From contig MNTU01000022.1 of assembly GCA_001917125.1 (NCBI GenBank), positions 1-26,894 of the forward strand: a DNA stretch of 26,894 nt, given 5' to 3'. Of the stretch, positions 8,835 through 16,163 are shown piece by piece. This DNA comes from Azospirillum sp. 47_25. GTDB taxonomy: Bacteria > Pseudomonadota > Alphaproteobacteria > RF32 > CAG-239. Position 1 is the first letter of the stretch. Every line of letters begins with the position of its first letter. The position numbers and the translations under genes are program-made. Below the pieces are notes generated by a model. It worked only from the letters and a program-made list of their open reading frames with translations. It was not told the origin of the DNA and did not search any database.

Positions 8835-8864
8835 AAAAAGCCGGCATAACCGCCGGCTTTTTAT
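8835..8864 (+). terminator. Intrinsic terminator after deoA
   Basis: An 11-bp perfect stem, AAAAAGCCGGC (8835-8845) and GCCGGCTTTTT (8852-8862), has a six-base loop and starts one base past the deoA stop codon. It separates the first nucleoside operon from the transferase gene downstream. Confidence 0.9.
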
Positions 8865-8870
8865 TAACTT

Positions 8871-8898
8871 TTGACCGTCGTTCTAAAACGATTATACA
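8871..8898 (+). promoter_or_regulatory. Promoter of the phosphoethanolamine-transferase-like gene
   Basis: TTGACC (8871-8876), a 16-base spacer and TATACA (8893-8898). The leader would be about 85 bases and AT-rich, with no clear hairpin or strong ribosome site. Confidence 0.45.
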
Positions 8899-8990
8899 AA
8901 AAAATCAACTGTCTTCATATTTAGTATTTACTTTAAATTTTTATTACGATAGATTGCAAATATTACAAAAAATCAATTTGCGACTTTATC

Positions 8991-10589
8991 ATGACTATCA
9001 AAATACCTTTCAAACGACCCGCGGCTTACTGGTCTCTGCTTTTTTTCTATCTTGCCTTTCCGATTCTGGCTTCGGTTATTATAGAAACCGAAACCCATTT
9101 GACCAAACGGATAATCTATAACCTGATTTCCGCTTTCGGATTGCTGCTCCCTTTTGCCCTGCTGCCGCGCCGGCACACAATTCTGCTCATCCTCTACATT
9201 TTCGTTTATATCATTTACTGGCTCAACATCTGCCATCTGTCCATTTTCCATTGCCCGCTGCTTTCCCAGTCGGTTCAGATTATACTTGATTCCAACATTC
9301 GGGAAATGAAAGAATTCGTCATTAACTTCGGCAGCGACAGCGGCTTCGGTTTTTTAATTCTTTACACGGCCGTCATTCTGCTGACTTTTTTCATCCGCAG
9401 CAAACTGCATTACGCGCCCGGCTATTCCAAAAAACTGATTTTCTACTGCTCCGTCGCCTTGCTGTTTGCTGTCAGCAAAGGGTTTCACCAACAGCAATAC
9501 AGTCGTTATCAACTGGTTCCCTACCGGGTAATTGCCAGCACGATCGATTATTATAAAGACATCTACAATCTGATTCGGCTGCGGCAGAAACATCAAATTC
9601 CTGTTATAACCGGGCTGAAGTCCCGTTTTCCTCAAAACCGGGCGGAAACCTATATTGTCGTCATTGGTGAATCCGCCGCCAGAGAACATCTGGGCTGCTA
9701 CGGTTATAACAGGAACACCACACCTTTCAGCTCCGGGATTCTGAAACCCTATATTTTTACCAATGTTACTTCACCGCACGCATCCACCATGCTTTCGCTG
9801 CGCGATACATTGACCTTTGCCCGTAAAGACAACGTCTCCGAAGGCCTGCGCCATGGCTCGCTGATAAACATCTTCAATCAGGCAGGATTCAAAACTTTTT
9901 GGATTTCCAATCAATTTTCACGCGGTTACCATGACAATATGACCAGCGTTCTCGCTCATGATGCCAAGGTGGTCAACTTTATCAATAACAGCGACAAAAG
10001 CTACATTACCGAAAAACTGCGCGACAGCCATTATGACGAAAAGCTCCTCTCCCCGATTCGTCAGGCTCTGCGGGATCAGGCTCACAAAAAAATCATCTTT
10101 GTTCATCTCGGCGGCAGCCACACGCCTTACAGTTACCGCTTTCCCGAACAATTCGACTTCTTCCGCGAAAACAATCAAAACGCATTCACCCGCGAGTTCG
10201 ACGATTACGACAACAGCATCCGTTATACGGACTTTGTTCTCGCCGAAATTATTAAAGAAATTGCCGCCTTGAAAGAGCAGGCCTTTGCCCTTTATTTCAG
10301 CGACCACGGCGACGACGTCGGCCTTGAGGCGGAAAGCTGCCATTGCCACACCACCAATCCCGCCCGCCAAACCGAACCGATGTTTGAAATTCCTTTTTTG
10401 TTATGGACAAACAAAGCCTACGGAAACGCGAATTCATCTCTGATATCATCGCTTCCGCAATATATTGACAGACCCTTTGTCAACCATAACCTCATTCATT
10501 CGCTTCCAACTCTGGCCGGACTGAGTTTTGACCTTCAAGACGACACAAAAAATCTGTTTAGCGATAAATTCATCCCTGAACAGCCTTGA
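8991..10589 (+). CDS. Inner-membrane phosphoethanolamine transferase, sulfatase fold
   Basis: A 532-residue EptA/EptB/CptA-like protein. Five hydrophobic helices (about 13-33, 43-60, 62-80, 118-136 and 148-163) precede a periplasmic alkaline-phosphatase-fold domain. Metal and catalytic motifs are VVIGESAAREHLGCYGY (223-239), HLGGSHTPY (372-380) and FSDHGDD (436-442). Family members move phosphoethanolamine from phosphatidylethanolamine onto lipid A, core heptose or glycans. The nucleophile position holds Ser228 where EptA-type enzymes have Thr, and DHGDD replaces the common DHGES; both changes are conservative. The acceptor cannot be told from sequence. It lies between two nucleoside operons with its own promoter and is functionally unrelated to them. 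Confidence 0.85.
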   Translation: MTIKIPFKRPAAYWSLLFFYLAFPILASVIIETETHLTKRIIYNLISAFGLLLPFALLPRRHTILLILYIFVYIIYWLNICHLSIFHCPLLSQSVQIILDSNIREMKEFVINFGSDSGFGFLILYTAVILLTFFIRSKLHYAPGYSKKLIFYCSVALLFAVSKGFHQQQYSRYQLVPYRVIASTIDYYKDIYNLIRLRQKHQIPVITGLKSRFPQNRAETYIVVIGESAAREHLGCYGYNRNTTPFSSGILKPYIFTNVTSPHASTMLSLRDTLTFARKDNVSEGLRHGSLINIFNQAGFKTFWISNQFSRGYHDNMTSVLAHDAKVVNFINNSDKSYITEKLRDSHYDEKLLSPIRQALRDQAHKKIIFVHLGGSHTPYSYRFPEQFDFFRENNQNAFTREFDDYDNSIRYTDFVLAEIIKEIAALKEQAFALYFSDHGDDVGLEAESCHCHTTNPARQTEPMFEIPFLLWTNKAYGNANSSLISSLPQYIDRPFVNHNLIHSLPTLAGLSFDLQDDTKNLFSDKFIPEQP

Positions 10590-10614
10590 CCTGAACTTTT
10601 CTCCCGATTAAGAT
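10586..10614 (+). promoter_or_regulatory. Promoter of deoB-pgeF overlapping the upstream stop codon
   Basis: TTGACC (10586-10591) and TAAGAT (10609-10614) are 17 bases apart. The -35 box contains the TGA stop of the preceding gene. The predicted transcription start, near 10621, sits right at the GAAGGAG ribosome site, giving a very short leader. Confidence 0.5.
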
Positions 10615-10634
10615 AGCCCAGAAGGAGAAAACAA

Positions 10635-11828
10635 ATGGCACGGGTATTTATATTTATGATGGATTCGTTCGGTATCGGCGGCGCGCCTGATGCCGCCGCT
10701 TTCGGCGACGAGGGAGCCGCAACCTTTGAGCATATTGCCGCCGCTTATCCGAATTTAAACATTCCCAATCTTTTAAGCCTCGGCCTGGCAAAAGCCGCCC
10801 ATGAAGCTTCGGGACTGAACATAAATCTGTCCCCGGTTTCAGCTCAGGCGTTAAACCTGCCGGCAGCTTACGGCCATATGAAAGAAATCAGCCGCGATAA
10901 AGATACCGTCTCCGGACACTGGGAAATGGCAGGCCTGCCAAATTTGCAGGGCTGGGGACATTTCAAACCCGACTGCCCGTCTTTTCCGCAAGAACTGATC
11001 GAACAAATATGCCGTGACGCCGAACTCGACGGCATCCTCGGCAACAAAGCGGCTTCCGGCACCGTCATCATTCAGGAACTGGGCGAAGAGCACCTGCAAA
11101 CCGGACGTCCCATCTGCTACACCTCTGCCGACAGCTGTTTTCAGATTGCCGCTCACGAAAAACATTTCGGGCTTGAGAAATTATACCGGCTCTGCGAAAT
11201 TGCCTATAAACATGTACAGCCCTACCGCATCGGACGTGTCATTGCCCGCCCCTTTATCGGAGAAAAAAGCGGCGAATTCACCCGCACCACCCGCCGTCGC
11301 GACTACGCCGCCCAACCTTTCGGCGACACCCTGTTGGATAAAGCTTTGGCTGCCGGACGAAAAGTTTATGCCGTCGGAGCCATTAATGATATCTATGCTC
11401 ATCGCGGCATCAGCAACCCCGTTCATGCCACCGAACTCCCCGGCTTATGGGACGCCACGCTCAAGGCAATGACCGAAGCCCCGGACGGTTCGCTGGTCTT
11501 TACCAATTTTGAAGATTTCGACATGTATTACGGTCACCGCCGCAATGTTGAAGGCTATGCCCGCGCTCTGGAATATTTCGATTCGCGCCTGCCGGACATT
11601 CTGCCTTGCCTGAAGCAGGACGACGTTTGTTTCATCACCGCCGACCACGGCAACGATCCCTCTTATAAAGGAACCGACCATACCCGGGAACAGGTTCCGG
11701 TTCTGATGTTCGGCCGCGGAATACGGCCGCGCAGCCTCGGCCAAAGAGAAACTTATGCCGACCTCGGACAGACTGCTGCCGACATACTGCAGCTTCCGCC
11801 GTTGGCCGCGGGAATCAGCTTCCGATGA
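10635..11828 (+). CDS. deoB: Phosphopentomutase
   Basis: A 397-residue metalloenzyme interconverting (deoxy)ribose-1-phosphate and (deoxy)ribose-5-phosphate, linking the phosphorylases of this cluster to DeoC. Motifs are MMDSFGIGGAPDA (8-20, first metal Asp10), KDTVSGHWEMAG (89-100, Thr91 at the phosphorylated position), NDIYAHRGI and ITADHGNDPSYKGTDHTRE with the remaining Asp and His ligands. Length and motif order are typical of DeoB. AGGAG lies seven bases before the ATG. The stop codon overlaps the next start (ATGA), so the pair is co-transcribed. Confidence 0.96.
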   Translation: MARVFIFMMDSFGIGGAPDAAAFGDEGAATFEHIAAAYPNLNIPNLLSLGLAKAAHEASGLNINLSPVSAQALNLPAAYGHMKEISRDKDTVSGHWEMAGLPNLQGWGHFKPDCPSFPQELIEQICRDAELDGILGNKAASGTVIIQELGEEHLQTGRPICYTSADSCFQIAAHEKHFGLEKLYRLCEIAYKHVQPYRIGRVIARPFIGEKSGEFTRTTRRRDYAAQPFGDTLLDKALAAGRKVYAVGAINDIYAHRGISNPVHATELPGLWDATLKAMTEAPDGSLVFTNFEDFDMYYGHRRNVEGYARALEYFDSRLPDILPCLKQDDVCFITADHGNDPSYKGTDHTREQVPVLMFGRGIRPRSLGQRETYADLGQTAADILQLPPLAAGISFR

Positions 11829-12583
11829 GTTACGGCGCTCCCAACCTTCCGGCTGACAAACACTTTTTCTTTGACCGTCACGGCGGTGTTTCCGCCGGCA
11901 AATATGCCAGCCTGAACGGCAGCATCAAAAGTGATGACGACAGAGAAAACGTGCTCAAAAACTTTGCTTTGGCCGCCGCACATTATCACTTGCCGTTTGA
12001 ACGTCTGGCTATCGTTCGCCAGGGAACGACAAACCATGCCGTTTTTATCAGTCAACCCGAACGTTGGCAGCAATTTGCCGACGGCATGGTAACCGATATT
12101 CCCGGCATTATTCTCACTCTTCGCACGGCCGACTGCTGCCCGGTTTTGTTTTATGACGCCCGCAACCGGATTATCGGCGCCGCCCATGCCGGCTGGCGCG
12201 GCGCCCTGTACGGCATTATTGAAAACACGCTGCAGCTCATGCTGGAACACGGAGCGGAAAAAGCAAACATTGCCGCGGCCCTCGGCCCCTGTCTGCAGCA
12301 GCAGTCCTTTGAATGCCGCTCCGATATGCGGAACGAATTTCTCCGGCAGGACACCTCCTTCGAACAGTTTTTCATTCCCGCCTCCAACCACGGCTGCTTC
12401 CGGTTTGATTTGGAGGCCTTTGTCATCAGACGGCTGCAAAATTTCGGCCTTACGGATATTTCCGCTTCGTCAATCGACACCTACCGCAGCGAAGACTATT
12501 TCAGCTACCGCCGCAACACCCACCGCGGCCTGCTGAACAGCCGTTATGACTACCCTACCCACTTATCAACCATAACCCTTTAA
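11825..12583 (+). CDS. pgeF: PgeF/YfiH multicopper-polyphenol-oxidase-family protein (LACC1 family)
   Basis: A 252-residue protein with the family blocks HGGVSAGKYASLN (19-31), LRTADCCPVLFYD (99-111), AAHAGWRG (119-126) and GPCLQQQSFEC. Members were long called laccase-like. LACC1/FAMIN and bacterial YlmD-type homologues are zinc enzymes with purine nucleoside phosphorylase and adenosine deaminase activity; PgeF/YfiH has also been linked to peptidoglycan precursor editing. Cys104 and His121 match two of the catalytic Cys/His set. The expected QxH is RQGT here (65-68), with His71 three residues later, so the third ligand is uncertain. The start overlaps deoB, placing it in a nucleoside-degrading transcript and favouring the purine nucleoside role. 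Confidence 0.85.
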   Translation: MSYGAPNLPADKHFFFDRHGGVSAGKYASLNGSIKSDDDRENVLKNFALAAAHYHLPFERLAIVRQGTTNHAVFISQPERWQQFADGMVTDIPGIILTLRTADCCPVLFYDARNRIIGAAHAGWRGALYGIIENTLQLMLEHGAEKANIAAALGPCLQQQSFECRSDMRNEFLRQDTSFEQFFIPASNHGCFRFDLEAFVIRRLQNFGLTDISASSIDTYRSEDYFSYRRNTHRGLLNSRYDYPTHLSTITL

Positions 12584-12647
12584 TATCTTTCCTTTTCCGC
12601 AAAATCCGGCTAAACTGAAAACAGTTTGTAACTTTTGAGATAAATAA

Positions 12648-13814
12648 ATGACCCCTCTCGGAAAATTAACCCTTGCCGTCATCGGCCTCCGCTTGTTCGG
12701 CGCCGCCGGTTTCTTATGGGGCATGTTCTTCGGCCATGTCCTGATTGACCGAACCTTGGTAAAAACCATTATCAAGCAGAAGTTCAGCCAACTTGACGAC
12801 ACCATCCGTCTGATGCTTCCTTTCCGTTTTTACCGCTCTTATAACTATCTGATTGAACATGTGCTGGGCAAACTCTGGGGCGTTATTCTCGGCGGACTGA
12901 CTTTCGGCTGGGTCGGCGTCGCGGTTCTCGGTATTCTCGGACATCTGTTGTTTGACTGCCAAAAATGCAAAAGTTGCAAAGAATGGCGCTACGCTTTTGA
13001 AGACTTTTGGAATGTCAACCTCGGCAAAATTTTCGGCGGTTTAATCGGCTTCACCTGCAAAAGCAAACTTCTGCTGTTCATCGGCGTTATTCTCGGTTTC
13101 TTTTTTGACTCTTTTCGTTTGGAAGGCGGGCTCCGCACCAAACTCAAACTCGGCCCTGTTCTCAACTTCTGGTCTAAAATCAATCCGCTGAAACTGGCTC
13201 TGCGCTCACAGGAAGCCCGCGATGTTTCCTTCGTGCAGTCAATGGCCGGCTTAGCGGCAAAAATATCCAAAGCCGACGGCGCCGTCAGCGAAAACGAAAT
13301 CCGCACCTTTAAAAAACTGTTCAACACCGACAAAAATCCCAAAATCGCCCGCATTTTTAACGAAGCCAAACAAAGCACCGCCGGTTATCAGGCTTACGCG
13401 AAACAGCTGAAAATTCTCTCCCGCGATAATCTGGACATGAAAGAAAGCATTATCGAAAATCTGTTTAAAATTGCCGTGGTGGACGGTGAGATTTTAAGCG
13501 ATGAGATGGAAATGCTGGAAGATATCGCCAATATCATCGAACTTCCGCAGGGCAACTATACCATCATCAAAGACCGTTTTGTCTTCAAACCCTCAAACGA
13601 AACGCTTCAGGATTACTACGAAGTCCTCGGCGTCTTTTACAATGCCAGCGACAAAGAAATCAAACGCCGTTGGAAAGAGTTAATCAACCAATATCATCCT
13701 GACCTGGCTCAGGCCAAAGGCGCCTCCGCCCGGGAAATTGAAGCCTGCACTCTGAAAATGGCGGAAATCAACAACGCCTACGAACATATCATTAAAAGCC
13801 GCCAGGCCGGATAG
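12648..13814 (+). CDS. DjlA-like membrane co-chaperone with TerB and J domains
   Basis: A 388-residue protein. The C-terminus (about 321-383) is a J domain, DYYEVLGV to NAYEHI with HPD at 350-352, which stimulates DnaK-type ATPases. The middle (about 194-305) resembles TerB/DjlA helices, with KADGAVSENE and VVDGEILSDEME. The N-terminus holds three copies of a glycine-rich membrane motif at 4-34, 73-103 and 125-154, each starting LGK(L/I) and ending FFGHVLID, ILGHLLFD or ILGFFFD. E. coli DjlA has one such motif. After the second copy lies CQKCKSC (104-110), a CxxCxxC cluster that could bind metal. It is probably an inner-membrane protein with a cytoplasmic J domain and the first gene of a three-gene transcript. 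A weak GAGA site precedes the ATG. Confidence 0.82.
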   Translation: MTPLGKLTLAVIGLRLFGAAGFLWGMFFGHVLIDRTLVKTIIKQKFSQLDDTIRLMLPFRFYRSYNYLIEHVLGKLWGVILGGLTFGWVGVAVLGILGHLLFDCQKCKSCKEWRYAFEDFWNVNLGKIFGGLIGFTCKSKLLLFIGVILGFFFDSFRLEGGLRTKLKLGPVLNFWSKINPLKLALRSQEARDVSFVQSMAGLAAKISKADGAVSENEIRTFKKLFNTDKNPKIARIFNEAKQSTAGYQAYAKQLKILSRDNLDMKESIIENLFKIAVVDGEILSDEMEMLEDIANIIELPQGNYTIIKDRFVFKPSNETLQDYYEVLGVFYNASDKEIKRRWKELINQYHPDLAQAKGASAREIEACTLKMAEINNAYEHIIKSRQAG

Positions 13815-13825
13815 GATAATGATAA

Positions 13826-13975
13826 ATGTCACAAACAGCACCTGCAATAATCCTTTCAACGGTTGAAAGAGAAGATTGGAAATTTAACGAGGCAGATAAG
13901 GCTCGTTCTGCAGCGCGCAGAAGCGGAGCGTACATATTGGTACATGAGCATTCGAGCACGGGAGAACAACCTTAG
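13826..13975 (+). CDS. 49-codon reading frame: original radical SAM gene start interrupted by a palindromic element
   Basis: ATG at 13826 has AGGATAAT upstream, 12 bases after the djlA-like stop. The product begins MSQTAPAIILST and ends SSTGEQP. Its stop TAG abuts the ATG of the radical SAM gene, in the same frame. That gene begins MSVKSTIILST, so IILST occurs twice, encoded by the perfect 16-bp direct repeat CAATAATCCTTTCAAC (13845-13860 and 13992-14007). The simplest reading is that this is the native 5' end of the radical SAM gene, followed by an inserted element of 147 bp (49 codons) that supplied a stop, a new GGAG site and a new ATG. It may still be translated as a short coupled leader peptide. 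Independent function is unsupported. Confidence 0.5.
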   Translation: MSQTAPAIILSTVEREDWKFNEADKARSAARRSGAYILVHEHSSTGEQP

Positions 13976-14007
13976 ATGTCCGTTAAAAGTACAATAATCC
14001 TTTCAAC
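13845..14007. repeat. 16-bp direct repeats framing palindromic element A
   Basis: CAATAATCCTTTCAAC is present perfectly at 13845-13860 and 13992-14007, offset by 147 bases (49 codons). This fits a duplication made during insertion. The left copy also forms part of the 17-base palindrome CTTTCAACGGTTGAAAG (13853-13869). Confidence 0.75.
13883..13987. repeat. Palindromic in-frame repeat element, copy A
   Basis: Outer arms TTTAACGAGGCAGATAAGG (13883-13901) and CCTTAGATGTCCGTTAAA (13970-13987) pair imperfectly. Inside are GCTCG/CGAGC and TTCTGC/GCAGAA pairs. The core (13927-13948) reads AGCGTACATA, TTG, GTACATGAG, and matches copy B at 19 of 22 bases. GAGGCANATA on the left and TAGATGNCC on the right are also shared with copy B. 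The ATG in the right end is the present start codon of the radical SAM gene. Confidence 0.7.
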
Positions 14008-15340
14008 CATCAATGCCCGCTACTCGCACACCGCTTTCGGCCTGCGATATCTGAAAGCCAATCTGCATGAATTTGAAAAAGACTGTGAAATAATGGAATT
14101 CAGCCATGATCTCACGGTGCAGGAAGTTGCGGAGGCAATTATTTCCCGGCGGCCGGATGTTGTAGGCCTCAGCTGCTATATTTGGAATATTGAAGATCTG
14201 CTGCGGGTGGCCGAAATCATCAAAGCCGTTCTGCCGCAAACGCTGTTGATTTTCGGCGGACCGGAAGTTTCCTACGAATATGATGAATTTCTTCCCCGCT
14301 GCGACTATCTGATTAAAGGTGAAGGAGAATACGCGCTTTATCACCTGTTACAAGCATGGCAAAAAAACGAACTTCCCGCAACCAAAGTTCTGGAAGAACC
14401 GGTTTGCGACGTAAACAGTCTTAAGCTGCCTTATTACCTTTATTCCGACGAAGACATCGCCCACCGCCTGATTTACGTTGAAGCGACCCGAGGCTGTCCC
14501 TTTACCTGTGAATTCTGCCTGTCTTCGCTGTCTCGCGGCGTTCGGGAATTTGACCTCGACAAATTTCTGCACGAAATGGATATTTTAATCACCCGCGGCG
14601 TTAAACAGTTCAAATTCATTGACCGAACCTTCAATCTTAAATTCGCCAACGTCAAAAAAATCCTCGAATTTTTCAAAGCCCGCTGGCGGGAAGGAATGAT
14701 TCTGCATTTTGAAATTTTTCCTGACAAACTCAACTCACAAATGCTGGAAGAAATCAAAAACTTCCCCGCCGGCGGATTACACCTGGAAGCCGGCGTGCAA
14801 ACCTTTTACGAACCCTCATTAAAAGCGATTTCCCGCCGACAAAACGAAGGCCAAACCCTCGCCAACTTAAAATTTATCAGCGAGCAAACCGGTGCTGCCG
14901 TCCATGCCGACCTTGTCGCCGGACTGCCGCATTCCACTTTTGCCACGTTTGCCGAAGACTTCGACAAATTATTTGCCTCCCGTCCCGCCGAACTGCAAAT
15001 AGGCATTTTAAAACGCCTGCGCGGCGCCCCGATTGACCGTCATACACAGAATTTTCAAATGATTTATTCCCAATATCCGCCCTATGAAATTATGCAAACT
15101 TCAACCATGAGCTACGCCAAACTTCAGCAAATCAAACGCTTGGCTCGTTATTTTGACATTTTTTACAACGCGGGAAATTTCCGGAAAGAAACCGGCTGCC
15201 TGACGACTTTCGCTGACTGGCTGGACTTCAGCAATTACATCTGGACAAACTACCGCCAAACGCATAAAATATCCCTGAAACGTCAAGCTGAAATTTTAAA
15301 GGATTACCTTGATGCGCGAAGAGCCGCTGCCCTACTTTAA
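13976..15340 (+). CDS. B12-binding-domain radical SAM protein (DUF4080-like)
   Basis: A 454-residue protein. Residues about 5-140 form a Rossmann-like cobalamin-binding-type domain (VVGLSCYIWN, IFGGPEVS, CDYLIKGEGEYAL). The radical SAM core follows with RGCPFTCEFC, a CxxxCxxC cluster at Cys174, Cys178 and Cys181 that binds 4Fe-4S and SAM, then LHLEAGVQTF and ADLVAGLPHST strands. The C-terminal part resembles DUF4080. No DxHxxG motif is seen, so B12 binding may be base-on or absent. Substrate unknown. The present ATG is in the palindromic element and has GGGAGAAC about 11 bases upstream. The original start was probably 13826. It overlaps the amidase gene by 29 bases. Confidence 0.88.
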   Translation: MSVKSTIILSTINARYSHTAFGLRYLKANLHEFEKDCEIMEFSHDLTVQEVAEAIISRRPDVVGLSCYIWNIEDLLRVAEIIKAVLPQTLLIFGGPEVSYEYDEFLPRCDYLIKGEGEYALYHLLQAWQKNELPATKVLEEPVCDVNSLKLPYYLYSDEDIAHRLIYVEATRGCPFTCEFCLSSLSRGVREFDLDKFLHEMDILITRGVKQFKFIDRTFNLKFANVKKILEFFKARWREGMILHFEIFPDKLNSQMLEEIKNFPAGGLHLEAGVQTFYEPSLKAISRRQNEGQTLANLKFISEQTGAAVHADLVAGLPHSTFATFAEDFDKLFASRPAELQIGILKRLRGAPIDRHTQNFQMIYSQYPPYEIMQTSTMSYAKLQQIKRLARYFDIFYNAGNFRKETGCLTTFADWLDFSNYIWTNYRQTHKISLKRQAEILKDYLDARRAAALL

Positions 15341-16055
15341 CGAACGGGAAACCCCGATAGATATGATTGTTTTGCATTGCAGCGCTTACGATGTTGAAAC
15401 AATCATTCATTACATGCATGAATATCAGCTGAGTGCCCATTACATTATTGATGAAAAAGGCGAAATGACCAAATTGGTCGATGAATCCAAACGCGCCTAC
15501 CATGCCGGAACAGGTTTCTGGCGCGGCGAAGACCGCAGCCCGAACGCCCGCTCCATCGGCATTGAACTGGTCAATTTCAGCCTCGGACAAGAAACCTACG
15601 CTCCGCAACAAATTGACACGCTGCTCAACTTTTTGCCGCCCCTCATCGGCAAATATAATATCCGCCCGGAAATGATTGTCGGTCATTCGGACATTGCGCC
15701 GCTCCGCAAAGCAGACCCCGGCAGAGCTTTCCCCTGGGAACGGTTGGCCAATGCAGGCATCGGCCTGTGGTATCAACTGAGCAATGCTGAAAAAATCCCC
15801 TCAGACGACCTTGAAGAGTTGTTGCGCCTCATCGGTTATGATACCCGCACACCACAGACCGTGTATGCTTCAGCCTATGCCTTTTGCCGTCGCTTTGCCC
15901 CGCAGTTTGTAGCGGCGGATCCCGATATCAAACATCTGGTTGACCATATCCTGCCCGAAAACTTTGACTTTATTGATAACGCCAAATTCAGACAAACCCT
16001 CAAAGCCGTCGCTTATACCTATTCAGGGAACCAAGAAAGTAATCCGTTATATTGA
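15312..16055 (+). CDS. N-acetylmuramoyl-L-alanine amidase, Amidase_2 (AmiD/AmpD-like)
   Basis: A 247-residue zinc amidase that cuts the bond between N-acetylmuramic acid and the stem peptide. The catalytic domain shows IVLHCSA (zinc His near 22), SAHYIIDEKGE, AYHAGTGFWRG, RSIGIELVN and VGHSDIAPLRKADPG (second zinc His and substrate contacts). The C-terminal 75 residues resemble the small helical peptidoglycan-binding region of AmiD. There is no signal peptide or lipobox, unlike AmiD, so it may work in the cytoplasm on recycled anhydro-muropeptides like AmpD. ATG 15312 is chosen over TTG 15309 because AAAGGA lies eight bases before it. It overlaps the radical SAM gene and is last in the transcript. 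Confidence 0.9.
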   Translation: MREEPLPYFNERETPIDMIVLHCSAYDVETIIHYMHEYQLSAHYIIDEKGEMTKLVDESKRAYHAGTGFWRGEDRSPNARSIGIELVNFSLGQETYAPQQIDTLLNFLPPLIGKYNIRPEMIVGHSDIAPLRKADPGRAFPWERLANAGIGLWYQLSNAEKIPSDDLEELLRLIGYDTRTPQTVYASAYAFCRRFAPQFVAADPDIKHLVDHILPENFDFIDNAKFRQTLKAVAYTYSGNQESNPLY

Positions 16056-16110
16056 GATCATCGTTTTAATGGCATCTTTACCCAATAATTCTCCCGCTCT
16101 GAACAAAAAC

Positions 16111-16150
16111 AAGGGTGACAATTAACTGTAAGACATTGATTATCACCCTT
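16111..16150 (-). terminator. Hairpin between convergent genes
   Basis: AAGGGTGA (16111-16118) pairs with TCACCCTT (16143-16150). On the minus strand the stem is followed by a T-rich stretch (TTGTTTTTGTTC), so it probably ends the toxin-like transcript. It may also slow transcription from the amidase side. The long internal loop makes it imperfect. Confidence 0.5.
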
Positions 16151-16163
16151 AAATAATTAAAAC

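Noticed and set aside
12612..12627. Hairpin AAACTG-AAAA-CAGTTT as terminator between pgeF and the DjlA-like gene
   Set aside because: The stem is only six AT-rich pairs and no T run follows; it may be a weak operator or chance.
13853..13869. 17-base palindrome CTTTCAACGGTTGAAAG as an operator
   Set aside because: Half of it is the direct repeat coding for IILST; it is more simply the junction of the inserted element.
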